Source: Terriglobales bacterium (GTDB taxonomy: Bacteria; Acidobacteriota; Terriglobia; Terriglobales; Acidobacteriaceae). Taken from it: a stretch of 47,702 nt of DNA. The stretch covers positions 1 through 47,702 of the forward strand of contig DATMPC010000066.1 in the NCBI GenBank assembly GCA_035567895.1, written 5' to 3'. Under the pieces are notes generated by a model. That model saw only the letters and a list, made by a program, of their open reading frames with translations, was not told the origin of the DNA and ran no database searches. Of this stretch, positions 8,180 through 16,370 are shown one piece after another. Both the position numbers and the translations under genes were made by a program. Every line of letters begins with the position of its first letter. Position 1 is the stretch's first letter.

Positions 8180-8917
8180 TTGAGCGCCACATCTGTAGCT
8201 TTGGACTTGCGATCGGCGGGCCCGGTTTCGCCTCCGGCTGACACTGGATCGAAACGCCGCCGGTGGATCGCGCGCGTTCCTAAGCCGCTTTTCTGGATCA
8301 CCGTTGCGCTCCTTCTCACCTTCTCATTTGTGCTCGACTTGGGAATGGTGCCGACGGCGTCGATGGAAGGGACGGTTCTGGTCGGAGATCATCTGCTGAT
8401 GCTCAAACTGCCCTATGGTCCGCATGTGCCGTTCACACAGCTCCGATTGCCCCAGTTGCGAACTCCCCAGCCGGGTGAAATCGTCGCCTTTCGTAGTCCG
8501 GTAGAACCGGGAGAGATTTATCTCAAGCGCGTGATCGCCGGAGCTGGAGATGTTGTTGCCCTTCATGGTGGCGTGCTCTACGTAAATGGCATCCGATCGC
8601 GAGAGACTTACGCGCGTGTGCGTCCCAACCGACGCTGGACGTGGCAGGAAAACATCGGACCGTATCGTGTTCCGGCCGGATCGCTGTTTGTACTCGGCGA
8701 CAATCGCGATAACTCCGAGGACAGCCGCTATTGGGGACCGATCCAGGTGGCAAGTGTTGTCGGCGAGCCGCTCATGATTTTCTGGTCTTACGATGCGCCC
8801 AGTTCCGAGTGGCTTGATCCGAATTGGCTGCATCAAGTGCAGCTTTATGCGTCGGCGTTGAGTCATGTAACACAAGTTCGCTGGCGCCGGACGGGCATGC
8901 TCCTCTGCCTCAAGTGA
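8180..8917 (+). CDS. lepB: Signal peptidase I
   Basis: Membrane serine protease (S26) that removes signal peptides from secreted preproteins. Of 245 residues, a basic segment (KRRR, 25-28) precedes one transmembrane helix (about 36-56). The catalytic Ser is S61 in VPTASMEGT and the general base is K116 in IYLKRVIAGAGD; box E is LGDNRDNSEDSRYWG. The start taken is TTG 8180 with GGAG at good spacing; the first 30 residues are not conserved, so a later start is possible. It has a single predicted membrane anchor. purM follows 49 bp later on the same strand. Confidence 0.93.
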   Translation: MSATSVALDLRSAGPVSPPADTGSKRRRWIARVPKPLFWITVALLLTFSFVLDLGMVPTASMEGTVLVGDHLLMLKLPYGPHVPFTQLRLPQLRTPQPGEIVAFRSPVEPGEIYLKRVIAGAGDVVALHGGVLYVNGIRSRETYARVRPNRRWTWQENIGPYRVPAGSLFVLGDNRDNSEDSRYWGPIQVASVVGEPLMIFWSYDAPSSEWLDPNWLHQVQLYASALSHVTQVRWRRTGMLLCLK

Positions 8918-8966
8918 TACACTTTTCGTTTCCCGTCCTCGCAAACCACCTGAAGGACCCGACTGC

Positions 8967-10025
8967 TTGGCCCAATCGACAGCCCAGAAGACGAATCGCC
9001 GACCCGCTACCTACTCTCAGGCCGGCGTAGATATCAGCCGCGCCGACCGTGCCAAGCAGCGCATTAAATATCTCGCGCAAAAAACCTTCAATCGCAGCGT
9101 TCTCAGCGACATCGGCAGCTTTGGTGGATTGTTCTCGCTCGGCCAGAAATACCGGGATCCCGTGTTGGTTTCGAGCGCAGACGGGGTCGGCACTAAGCTC
9201 AAGGTCGCCTTTGAGATGAACCTGCACCATACCGTGGGCGGCGATCTCGTGAACCACTGCGTGAACGACATCGCCGTACAAGGAGCCGCGCCGCTCTTTT
9301 TTCTCGACTATTTCGCCAGCGGAAAAGTTGATCCCGAGGTGACGGAGAAGGTCGTATCGGGCCTGGCAGATGCGTGCAAGCAGAATGGATGCGCTCTGAT
9401 CGGTGGCGAGACGGCAGAGATGCCCGGCTTCTACTCCGACGGGGAGTATGACATCGCCGGCTTCATCGTTGGCGTCGTTGAACGCGATCGCATTATCACC
9501 GGCGAGCGAGTGGAGATCGGTGACGTGATCGTTGGCCTTCCGTCGAACGGACTTCACACCAACGGATACTCTCTAGCCCGCAAACTCTTCTTCGAAATAG
9601 CGCGCTATACGACGGAAACGTTCGTCAGCGAGATCAAAAACAAGGCCGGCAACGAGCTAATGCGCACGCACAAGAGCTACTGGCCTATCCTGCGCCGTTT
9701 GATTGAGGCCGAGGCTGTTATGGCTATGGCTCACATCACTGGCGGTGGAATCACAGAGAATCTGCCCCGCGTATTACCCAAAGGTACGGCGGCGAACATT
9801 CAACTCGGATCGTGGCCAGTACTACCCGTCTTCCAACATCTGCAGAAGCTGGGCAACGTGGATCAGGAAGAGATGATGCGCACGTTCAATATGGGAATCG
9901 GCATGATCCTGGTGGTACCGCCGAAGAAGTTCAAACGAGTGCAGAGCATTCTGGATCGCATTAACGAAAAGGGTTATACGATTGGGCGCATCGTTAAGGG
10001 CGATCGCAAAGTTATCTACTCTTGA
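8967..10025 (+). CDS. purM: Phosphoribosylformylglycinamidine cyclo-ligase (AIR synthetase)
   Basis: ATP-dependent closure of FGAM to aminoimidazole ribonucleotide in purine synthesis. The 352-residue product has TYSQAGVDI near the N-terminus, SSADGVGTKLKVA, GGDLVNHCVNDIAVQGA, ALIGGETAEMPGFY, and the C-terminal AHITGGGITENLPRVLP, all family hallmarks. The start is TTG 8967 with GAAGGA upstream. It is followed by purN; the gap is filled almost exactly by a 180-bp inverted-repeat element that begins 6 bases after the stop. Confidence 0.96.
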   Translation: MAQSTAQKTNRRPATYSQAGVDISRADRAKQRIKYLAQKTFNRSVLSDIGSFGGLFSLGQKYRDPVLVSSADGVGTKLKVAFEMNLHHTVGGDLVNHCVNDIAVQGAAPLFFLDYFASGKVDPEVTEKVVSGLADACKQNGCALIGGETAEMPGFYSDGEYDIAGFIVGVVERDRIITGERVEIGDVIVGLPSNGLHTNGYSLARKLFFEIARYTTETFVSEIKNKAGNELMRTHKSYWPILRRLIEAEAVMAMAHITGGGITENLPRVLPKGTAANIQLGSWPVLPVFQHLQKLGNVDQEEMMRTFNMGIGMILVVPPKKFKRVQSILDRINEKGYTIGRIVKGDRKVIYS

Positions 10026-10030
10026 AGCAC

Positions 10031-10210
10031 TTTTCACCACGGAGACACTGAGACACGGAGAAAAGCTGAAGAGGGCTTCAAGTCCTAAGTCTCGCCTCGG
10101 CGAGGTTTGATCGTGCAAGGTCCGTTGTTTTTGCGTTGAAAGCTGAGACTCGAAACTCGTTGAGGCTCTTTTTTGCCTTTCTCGGTGCCTCCGTGTCTCC
10201 GTGGTGAAAA
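10031..10210. repeat. 180-bp inverted-repeat element between purM and purN
   Basis: The left end reads TTTTCACCACGGAGACAC and the right end is its approximate reverse complement (GTGTCTCCGTGGTGAAAA). The arms stay roughly complementary for about 40 bp. It fills the purM-purN gap and ends 8 bases before the purN ATG. The ACGGAGACACGGAG core is a widespread interspersed sequence in environmental bacteria. A partial copy lies at 10822-10856. In the purMN mRNA the arms should form a long hairpin. Confidence 0.8.
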
Positions 10211-10218
10211 ATCCTGAA

Positions 10219-10863
10219 ATGAAACGACTCGGCATTCTTCTCTCCGGACGCGGTTCTAACTTCATCGCCATAGCCGACAACATAGCAGCGGGAAAAATTC
10301 CCGGCGCGGAGATCGCAGTCGTTATCTCAAATAAGCCTTATGCACCCGGACTGCAAGCAGCCGAGCAACGCGGGCTTAACGCACACGTAATCCAGAGCAA
10401 GGGACTCCCACGCGCGGAGCACGATGCTGCCGTGGTCGCTTGCCTGCGCGAGCACAAGGTTGATGTTGTTTGCCTGGCGGGATACATGCGCCTGATCTCG
10501 CCGGTATTTCTCGAAGCATTTCCCAATCGCGTACTGAACATCCACCCTTCGTTACTGCCGGCGTTTCCTGGACTCGACGCACAACGCCAGGCGCTCGAAT
10601 ACGGCGCGCAGATCAGCGGGTGTACTGTGCACTTCGTCGATGAAAACCTCGACCACGGGGTCATTGTCACGCAGCGCTCAGTTGCAGTGTCGCCCGATGA
10701 CGACGAGCACAGCCTGGCAGAGCGCATTTTGGAACAGGAACACATTGCATACAGCGAAGCCATCCGCATGGTGCTCAGCGGGGACTACGAGATTGTTGGG
10801 CGGCGGTACTTGAGCAAACCTGTCTCACCACGGAGGCATGGAGACACGGAGAAAGCCGTGTGA
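10219..10863 (+). CDS. purN: Phosphoribosylglycinamide formyltransferase
   Basis: 10-formyl-THF-dependent formylation of GAR in purine synthesis. The 214-residue product starts MKRLGILLSGRGSNF (phosphate loop), has the catalytic region VLNIHPSLLPAFPGLDAQ (Asn and His of the formyltransferase triad) and GCTVHFVDENLDHG with the catalytic Asp. The frame opens at a GTG at 10201 inside the repeat, but ATG 10219 directly precedes the conserved N-terminus. No good Shine-Dalgarno is visible. The last 12 residues (SPRRHGDTEKAV) are encoded by a partial copy of the ACGGAG repeat, not by family sequence; the native tail probably ended near YLSKP. Confidence 0.95.
   Translation: MKRLGILLSGRGSNFIAIADNIAAGKIPGAEIAVVISNKPYAPGLQAAEQRGLNAHVIQSKGLPRAEHDAAVVACLREHKVDVVCLAGYMRLISPVFLEAFPNRVLNIHPSLLPAFPGLDAQRQALEYGAQISGCTVHFVDENLDHGVIVTQRSVAVSPDDDEHSLAERILEQEHIAYSEAIRMVLSGDYEIVGRRYLSKPVSPRRHGDTEKAV
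10822..10856. repeat. Partial ACGGAG-type repeat inside the purN 3' end
   Basis: CACCACGGAGGCATGGAGAC and the following ACGGAGAAAGC match the left arm of the element at 10031-10210 with few changes. It is read in frame as the PurN C-terminus, so insertion or expansion of the repeat has replaced the original stop region. Confidence 0.75.
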
Positions 10864-11028
10864 AGTTTAGTGCCGCCGTCCTTCGTGTCCCATTCCACAC
10901 ACTGTGTTGTCCTGAATACGCATCCTCCGCTTCGCGCTTCCGCTAACTCCCTCTGAAATCAGCGAGCTTGGAAATGGATACTGATCTGCCCTTCCGTGGA
11001 TGACTGCGCAAGCAGCGGAGGTGATCAG

Positions 11029-12018
11029 GTGAAAAAGTTCAAGAGCTCTATCTCAAAGTCAATGGAGCGCGCCGCAATCAGGGTGGCTCCGAGTGGCAAG
11101 GCGGCAACGAAAGTGTTCGCTGCTTTGCTGGTCCTGGAACTCGCAGCGGGAACTATTGGGTGTTCCAAATCGAAACCCGTAGCCCAGAACGCGCAAAATT
11201 CTTCCAATCAAATTGTCGCGACCGCGCCGGTCGCCGCGGTTCCCAGTGTGGCACCAGTCCCAGTAAGCCAGCCGGAGACGGCGAAGAAGAAGTCGGTACA
11301 AGGTCCAGTGCGGAAGCTGCCTCGCACGCTTCTCTACACTGACGCCGATTCCGGCTTCTCCCTCGCTTATCCACGCAAGTCTTCTCTGAAAACCGGACAG
11401 CGGGCGGAACTCGAAGCCATCGGAATTGAGTGGCTACCGATGAACTTTGTGCAGCAGGGCGGAACGACGGTGACCATGCTTGAGCTCCCCAGCAACACAA
11501 AGGAGCAAAAGGGTTCCAGCGAGTTCTTCGCGGTAAGCGTCCACAACGGTCTGACCGCGGAGCAGTGCGGAAAGTTCGCGGGCGAGTCAGCGTCAAAATT
11601 GGACAATTCGACTGCGGAGAAGGCAGATGCGATGTCCATCTCCAGAGTGAGCTTGCACGGGTTCGAATACTCTGAACTAAACCGCCAAACCGATCAGGGA
11701 AATGCGAAGTACTACCATCGCTTCGTGCCCGGATCTGGGGAGATCAGCTCTTGCTACGAGTTCACCCTGGCGGTGAAATCTGGCGAGAAGAAGGCGGAAG
11801 GCGAGAACATTGTAGTCAGCTCAGATGCAAAGAGCACGCAGGTCCAGAAAAAGGACGACTTTGCCAGGCTGGAGAAGATTCTGGCCTCGGTAAAGATCAA
11901 GGCTGAGTCTGAGCCGGCGAAGGTTGCGGCGGAAGCTTCGTCCAAGACGAACGGCAACAATAATGAACAAGCCGAAACGGCAAAGACCATGGCCAAAGGT
12001 GACGAGAACCCTCGGTAA
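11029..12018 (+). CDS. Membrane-anchored or lipoprotein-like protein of unknown function
   Basis: No family recognised. GTG 11029 is preceded by an unusually strong GGAGGTGAT ribosome site, so the 11 upstream in-frame codons are excluded; the product has 329 residues. A basic N-terminus is followed by a hydrophobic segment (about residues 26-44) ending in GTIGC, which resembles a lipobox with Thr at -3, so lipid attachment is possible but not certain. Next come an Ala/Pro/Val-rich linker, a soluble domain of roughly 190 residues (DSGFSLAYP to LASVKI) and a low-complexity Glu/Lys/Ala tail. DSGFSLAYP recalls PsbP/DUF1795-like stress lipoproteins, but this is weak. A terminator-like hairpin follows. 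Confidence 0.7.
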   Translation: MKKFKSSISKSMERAAIRVAPSGKAATKVFAALLVLELAAGTIGCSKSKPVAQNAQNSSNQIVATAPVAAVPSVAPVPVSQPETAKKKSVQGPVRKLPRTLLYTDADSGFSLAYPRKSSLKTGQRAELEAIGIEWLPMNFVQQGGTTVTMLELPSNTKEQKGSSEFFAVSVHNGLTAEQCGKFAGESASKLDNSTAEKADAMSISRVSLHGFEYSELNRQTDQGNAKYYHRFVPGSGEISSCYEFTLAVKSGEKKAEGENIVVSSDAKSTQVQKKDDFARLEKILASVKIKAESEPAKVAAEASSKTNGNNNEQAETAKTMAKGDENPR

Positions 12019-12032
12019 GAGCGAGCACAAAT

Positions 12033-12061
12033 AAGGCCAGATTCACCTCGGGTCTGGCCTT
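12033..12061 (+). terminator. Terminator-like hairpin after the lipoprotein-like gene
   Basis: AAGGCCAGA (12033-12041) pairs perfectly with TCTGGCCTT (12053-12061) over an 11-base loop, 15 bases after the stop codon. The following GTTCCTT is only weakly T-rich, so termination may be partial. Confidence 0.6.
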
Positions 12062-12138
12062 GTTCCTTAACTTGCGACCCAGCCACAAGCCCGTCCTGGC
12101 TCTCCAATGGCCGCCACCACTTACTCCCAAATCGCCGG

Positions 12139-12301
12139 GTACTACACTCCTGGAAAGAAATCTCCGCCTACACCGGTCGTGGAGTGCGTACGATCCAACG
12201 TTACGAGGTCCGGGTTTGGCTTCCCGGTTCACCGACCCGCTGGATCACCGCGCGGCGCCGTGCTCGCGTTTAGCGAGGACTCGCTCGGCGGACGGGGCTG
12301 A
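12139..12301 (+). pseudogene. Frameshifted remnant of a short HTH gene
   Basis: From 12139, one frame reads VLHSWKEISAYTGRGVRTIQ then RYEVR; from about 12211 the next frame reads GFGFPVHRPAGSPRGAVLAF then SEDSLGGRG and a stop at 12299-12301. Joined, this matches the N-terminal half of the intact HTH protein at 18887-19312 (SWKEIANYVGRGVRTVQRWE, then LGLPVHRPSG and AVLAFS). A single-base frameshift near the ARG/VAL codons after the HTH, loss of the C-terminal half, and no start codon in the first frame mark it as a decayed paralogue. Confidence 0.75.
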
Positions 12302-12445
12302 ATGCCAAACTTACAATTGCCAAAGGAGCGCCTCAGCCGCGCCCATCTAGCATGTCCGCCTAGCGGTTCGAGTTGGCCTTGACCGCTTGCGCTTCGTCCC
12401 AATTCCGAAAAGATCTGTCTGCATGAGTCATCTGTCCTTCTTTGA

Positions 12446-12587
12446 TTGACATGCAAAACGTCTGTCCAGTAGCTTAGTGGCCTTATGTTTGACCTGCCCA
12501 TCGCGAGCACGTGTTGTTTGTGATCAGCGTGCGCTCGTGTGTGGAGGTGCATTCCTAGACTTTCGTAGCAGTTCCCGATGAGTCTTC
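12446..12587 (+). ncRNA. Possible short transcript ending at the 12588 terminator
   Basis: No gene is visible between the HTH remnant and the strong terminator at 12588-12614, so something must be transcribed into it. TTGACA at 12446-12451 with TAGCTT 18 bp downstream (12470-12475) is a possible promoter, giving an RNA of roughly 130 nt. It could be a small RNA or an attenuated leader for the porin. This is inference only. Confidence 0.25.
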
Positions 12588-12620
12588 AAAGCCCATCCAC
12601 CGCTGATGGGCTTTTTATTT
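12588..12620 (+). terminator. Strong intrinsic terminator
   Basis: AAAGCCCATC (12588-12597) pairs perfectly with GATGGGCTTT (12605-12614) over a 7-base loop, followed by TTATTTTTT. There is no intact gene directly upstream on this strand. Confidence 0.85.
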
Positions 12621-12682
12621 TTTCAAACAAACGGAGTAGTAATGACGCAGACTCCTGAAGTTCGGAACCCCGATTCACTAGC

Positions 12683-12727
12683 TTTTCACTTCTCTGTAAC
12701 TGCGCATTCATACTCCCCCAATATCTA
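12683..12727 (+). promoter_or_regulatory. Pho-box-like triple repeat before the porin gene
   Basis: Three 7-mers lie at an exact 11-bp period: TTTTCAC (12683), CTGTAAC (12694), CATTCAT (12705). The known PhoB half-site is CTGTCAT/C with 11-bp spacing; the matches are 5/7, 6/7 and 5/7. TATCTA at 12722-12727, 10 bp after the last unit, could serve as -10, as at PhoB-activated promoters that lack a -35. The pst-phoU genes downstream support this reading. Confidence 0.45.
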
Positions 12728-12840
12728 TGGAACTCGCTCAAAATTCAGGCGAGCTGACACCGAAGTCTCGCCAGCAGTCTTTTGCATCGCGGTGAAGCGA
12801 ATCATCCACAGACTCACATTTTTTTGGCGAAGGAGAAGGA

Positions 12841-14700
12841 ATGAAAGCGTTGCTTCGAAGTTCGTTAGTGTGCCTGCTTTCGAGCGGCATGCTGGTAGCA
12901 CAGAGCGCAAGTACAACTCAGAGCACTGCCAGCACTCAATCGAAGACCAGGAAAACGACAACTCGCCGCGCGGCGAAACCCGCAGCCGCTGCGGATACGA
13001 CCGCCGAGCAGTTGCGCGAGCTGCGCGATATGCTCACCACGCAGCAGCAACAGATTCGTCAATTGCAGACCCAGCTTGCCGCCCGCGATCAGCAGGTTCA
13101 GCTAGCCCACCAGGCCGCGAATGACGCGAATGCCAAAGCTGCAGAGGCGTCCGCAAGAGCGTCAGAGGCTGCTTCTACGATTGGCGATTCAAAGACGCAG
13201 GTTGCGACTCTTAGCGATACGGTCAGCGCGTTGAAAGCGAACGATCAGAATCTGACGGAGACGATCCAGAGCGAGCAAAAGCGGGTAAATGACGAGTTCG
13301 GAAATCCAGCCGCGATTCGCTTCAAGGGAATCGGTATCAGCTTCACCGGAAGCTTCCTTGAAGCGGCTTCCGTGTGGCGCGACAAGGGCATGGGTGCGGA
13401 CATCAATACGCAGCTCACCGGCGGTCCATTTAATGGCGCTCCAAACGCGAATATCAGTGAACTCAATCTCAGCGGACGGCAATCACGTTTGGCGATACTT
13501 GCTGAAGGAAAGATTGGGAACTGGACTGGACGCGGTTACTACGAAGGTGATTTCCTATCGGCGGGCGTGACCTCGAACGACAACCAGAGCAACAGCTACA
13601 CCTTCCGCCAACGCCAGGCATTCGCGCAGGCTGAATCGGCCAGCGGCTGGACCATCACCGGCGGCCAGATGTGGTCCCTGGCAACTGAGACCCGCAGTGG
13701 ACTCGCCAACCGGACCGAAGTATTGCCGCAGACTATCGACCCGCAATATACCTCGGGCTTCACCTGGGCGCGTCAGTTTGGGTTCCGAGTGACCAAGAGC
13801 TTCGGCACGAAAAGAAAGTTCTTCCTCGGCGGTGCGGTGGAAGAGGCGCAGACGCTGAACCTGGGTGGCGCAGGGGCCGGTACATTTATCTACCAGCAGG
13901 CTGGAAACACCGGCGGTCTCTATAACAACGGCGGCAACACTGCTCAACAAAATTACAGCTACAACTATCTGCCTGACTTCATCATTAAGGCCGCATTCGA
14001 GCCAGGATTCGGACACTACGAAGTATTCGGCATCCTGCGCGGATTCCGTGATCGCGTGTATCCCAACGCTACCGCGGCCAACCAGGGAACTGCCGCCAGC
14101 GGGGTCGGCGCGTTCAACTACACCACGATTGCCGGCGGACTCGGCTTTAACTCTCGATTCGCTATCGTCCCCAAGAAGCTTGATCTTGGCTTCCATATCC
14201 TTGGCGGAGACGGAGTGGGCCGCTATGGCGACGACACTCTTGCCGATGTGACCACAAGAGCCGACGGAACGCTCGCACCAATCCGTGGCGGGTCCGCTCT
14301 GGCTGGTCTGGAGCTGCACGCCACGCCGAAGTTGGAAGTCTATGGCTACTATGGGGGAGATTATGACGAGCGCCAGCTATACAACGCTGCCGGGAGCCAG
14401 GGCTATGGGCGCTTCACTGCCGCAACCACGGGCTGCAACGTAGCAACAATAGCCGTAGGCGGCGCCATCAACACACCAGCAAGCAGCACAACCAATCCCG
14501 CCAACTGCAGCCCGGACACTCGCGACGTCCAGGAGTTATCCGTCGGATATTGGTACGACTTCTACCGCGGGCCAAAGGGCCGCTTCCGCCAGAGCTTCCA
14601 GTACTCGTACTTGAATAAGCAGACGTGGCGCGGAACCGGCGGATCGCCGACCGCGAATCTCAATATGTTCTTTACTGCACTCCGCTATTACCTGCCGTAA
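12841..14700 (+). CDS. OprP/OprO-like outer-membrane porin with coiled coil
   Basis: A 619-residue exported protein. The signal peptide (about 1-20) ends at LVAQS. Next come an Ala/Thr/Lys-rich stretch and a long coiled coil (about 55-150) rich in Gln, Ala and Glu that could span the periplasm or trimerise. From FKGIGISFTGSF onward it shows an alternating aromatic/glycine beta-barrel pattern and ends in TALRYYLP with C-terminal aromatic residues, as outer-membrane beta-barrels do. GGAGAAGGA lies at ideal distance from the ATG. Location upstream of pstCAB-phoU and the Pho-box-like repeat suggest phosphate uptake; the sequence alone supports only a porin. Confidence 0.75.
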   Translation: MKALLRSSLVCLLSSGMLVAQSASTTQSTASTQSKTRKTTTRRAAKPAAAADTTAEQLRELRDMLTTQQQQIRQLQTQLAARDQQVQLAHQAANDANAKAAEASARASEAASTIGDSKTQVATLSDTVSALKANDQNLTETIQSEQKRVNDEFGNPAAIRFKGIGISFTGSFLEAASVWRDKGMGADINTQLTGGPFNGAPNANISELNLSGRQSRLAILAEGKIGNWTGRGYYEGDFLSAGVTSNDNQSNSYTFRQRQAFAQAESASGWTITGGQMWSLATETRSGLANRTEVLPQTIDPQYTSGFTWARQFGFRVTKSFGTKRKFFLGGAVEEAQTLNLGGAGAGTFIYQQAGNTGGLYNNGGNTAQQNYSYNYLPDFIIKAAFEPGFGHYEVFGILRGFRDRVYPNATAANQGTAASGVGAFNYTTIAGGLGFNSRFAIVPKKLDLGFHILGGDGVGRYGDDTLADVTTRADGTLAPIRGGSALAGLELHATPKLEVYGYYGGDYDERQLYNAAGSQGYGRFTAATTGCNVATIAVGGAINTPASSTTNPANCSPDTRDVQELSVGYWYDFYRGPKGRFRQSFQYSYLNKQTWRGTGGSPTANLNMFFTALRYYLP

Positions 14701-14727
14701 GACTGTCCAAAGCGCAACACCTCCATT

Positions 14728-14758
14728 GCCGGTGGGCTCGCAACCCACCGGCTTTTTT
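14728..14758 (+). terminator. Porin gene terminator
   Basis: GCCGGTGGG (14728-14736) pairs perfectly with CCCACCGGC (14744-14752), followed by TTTTTT. This is a textbook intrinsic terminator 28 bases after the porin stop, so the pst genes need their own promoter or read-through. Confidence 0.92.
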
Positions 14759-14784
14759 CTCGCACACATATTGAAGCGGCAGCT

Positions 14785-14850
14785 TTGTGGCACAGCCGCC
14801 CTCGGCTGTGGCGCTGCCCAAAGTCAACATAGGCGAGGGCGTTGTTGCCA
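14785..14850. repeat. GTGGCACAGCCG dispersed repeat, copy 1
   Basis: About 65 bp beginning TTGTGGCACAGCCGCCCTCG; nearly identical to 28375-28444 except for a few single-base changes. It contains the palindrome CACAGCCG-CCCT-CGGCTGTG. It lies between the porin terminator and the receptor remnant. Confidence 0.85.
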
Positions 14851-14944
14851 CTCGCAGATTCCCCGGTTGAAGCCCAATCGAAGACCCGGAAAATTCCTTC
14901 GCCGGATATGGAGTCCAACGGCCGAACGTACTCGCAGTTCCGAA

Positions 14945-15260
14945 CTTAGATTCGTCGCAGCGGACGCCGCAGCATTTTTTCATACCGCGGCATTTCAAGT
15001 AGCTCCTCAGTTCACGCTCGGAAACAGCTCGCGTAACCCAGTCCGCGGTCCAGCCTATCGCGATGGGGATTTATCTTTCAGCAAACACACCCGCATTGGA
15101 GAGCGTCTGGATGCCGAATTCCGCCCGGAAGTATTCAATCTCACGAATACGCCAGCCTTCGAGCAGCCGGCGGAACCCTCGGAACGTCAGCCTTCGGTAC
15201 CATTACCAGTACGCGTCAGACCCGCGAGTATTCCAGTTCGCGATCAAACTGAACTACTGA
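14945..15260 (+). pseudogene. Frameshifted C-terminal tail of a TonB-dependent receptor
   Basis: One frame gives FFHTAAFQVAPQFTLGNSSR, then RGPAYRDGDLSFSKHTRIGE and EFRPEVFNLTNTPAFEQP; about 15175 the match moves to a second frame (LGTSAFGTITSTRQT), and from about 15220 to a third (DPRVFQFAIKLNY, stop 15258-15260). Together these are the conserved end of acidobacterial Oar-like receptors (compare RGPGYSDIDLSLAKSF and FNVFNILNLSNF in the intact receptor at 42384-45953). Two frameshifts and no upstream barrel mark it as a remnant. Bases 14851-14944 between the repeat and this tail hold nothing I recognise. Confidence 0.8.
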
Positions 15261-15350
15261 TTTTCTCGAAAATTTGCCGATAAACAGCGCCATTTGAAGA
15301 TCTACTGTCTTTTAATACAGCATTCACGCAGCTTTGCTAGCGTAGGCTGA

Positions 15351-16370
15351 ATGTCCGTGACCCAGCCGCAACAACCTATGGGGTCCGCCGCAAATCCTGG
15401 AGCGGTAGGCGAACACCTGCGCGTGGTGCCGCGCCGTAGTAGCAAGACAAGCCGAATGGCGGACACAAGTTTTCAGGGGTTGGTTTGGTTGTGCGCCGCA
15501 TGTGTTCTAGCCATCGTCGCGTTCATCCTGATGGAACTCATCAAGGGATCGAGCCTGTCCCTCCATCAGTTTGGCTGGAAGTTCTTCACTGGCAGCGATT
15601 GGGACCCGGTAAACGGAAGTTTTGGGGCTTTACCCTTCATCTACGGAACGCTGGTCTCATCACTAGTGGCCTTGGTCATTGCCGTGCCCTTGAGTCTTGG
15701 CGTCGCGATTTTTATCACCGAGATGTGTCCTCGCTCGCTGCGTGGAATCCTGTCATATCTGACGGAGCTACTGGCGGCCATACCTTCGGTGATCTATGGA
15801 ATGTGGGCAATCTTCGTGCTCCTTCCACTGCTCAGAAAATATGTTGGACCAATACTGGCGAAGACGCTCGGCTGGACTGGGCTCTTCACGGGTCCGATGT
15901 ACGGGGGCGGCATGTTAACCGCCGGCATTATTCTCGCGATCATGATTGTGCCCATCATCTCCTCAATCACTCGCGAGGTGCTGACAGCGGTCCCTCACCA
16001 GCAGCGGGAGGCGGCTCTCGCGCTTGGAGCCACGCGCTGGGAGATGATTAGGGTTGGCGTGCTGCGCAACGCGCGAGCTGGCATTGCCGGTGCAATCATT
16101 CTTGGGCTGGGGCGCGCCCTAGGCGAAACGATGGCTGTCACCATGGTGATTGGCAATCGTCCGGAGATTTCTAAATCACTCTTTGCTCCGGCTTACACCA
16201 TGGCGAGCGTGATCGCGAATGAATTCAGCGAGGCGACTGACGATTTGTATGTGAGCGCGCTCATCGAGATCGGACTTGCCCTGTTCTTTGTGACCATCAT
16301 CGTGAACATCTTTGCGCAGCTCCTGGTCTGGAGCGTCACGCGTGGCACTCCACGGAGGGCCAGTGCCTGA
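15351..16370 (+). CDS. pstC: Phosphate ABC transporter permease PstC
   Basis: Inner-membrane permease of the high-affinity phosphate importer. The 339 residues contain a polar N-terminus of about 45, then six predicted membrane helices. The permease EAA loop REAALALGATRWEMIRVGVL leads into GLGRALGETMAVTMVIGNRP, typical of PstC. Its stop overlaps the proposed pstA start region. No pstS gene precedes it: upstream are only a receptor remnant and the porin. The ribosome site is weak. The 90 bp before it hold CTGTCTT at 15305, which is not enough for a Pho box. Confidence 0.94.
   Translation: MSVTQPQQPMGSAANPGAVGEHLRVVPRRSSKTSRMADTSFQGLVWLCAACVLAIVAFILMELIKGSSLSLHQFGWKFFTGSDWDPVNGSFGALPFIYGTLVSSLVALVIAVPLSLGVAIFITEMCPRSLRGILSYLTELLAAIPSVIYGMWAIFVLLPLLRKYVGPILAKTLGWTGLFTGPMYGGGMLTAGIILAIMIVPIISSITREVLTAVPHQQREAALALGATRWEMIRVGVLRNARAGIAGAIILGLGRALGETMAVTMVIGNRPEISKSLFAPAYTMASVIANEFSEATDDLYVSALIEIGLALFFVTIIVNIFAQLLVWSVTRGTPRRASA

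Noticed and set aside
12606-13124. 172-codon frame overlapping the porin start
   Set aside because: It begins inside the terminator T-run and runs antiphase into the porin signal-peptide and coiled-coil coding region.
15300-15340. Pho box directly before pstC
   Set aside because: CTGTCTT is present but the units 11 bp on either side do not match the consensus.
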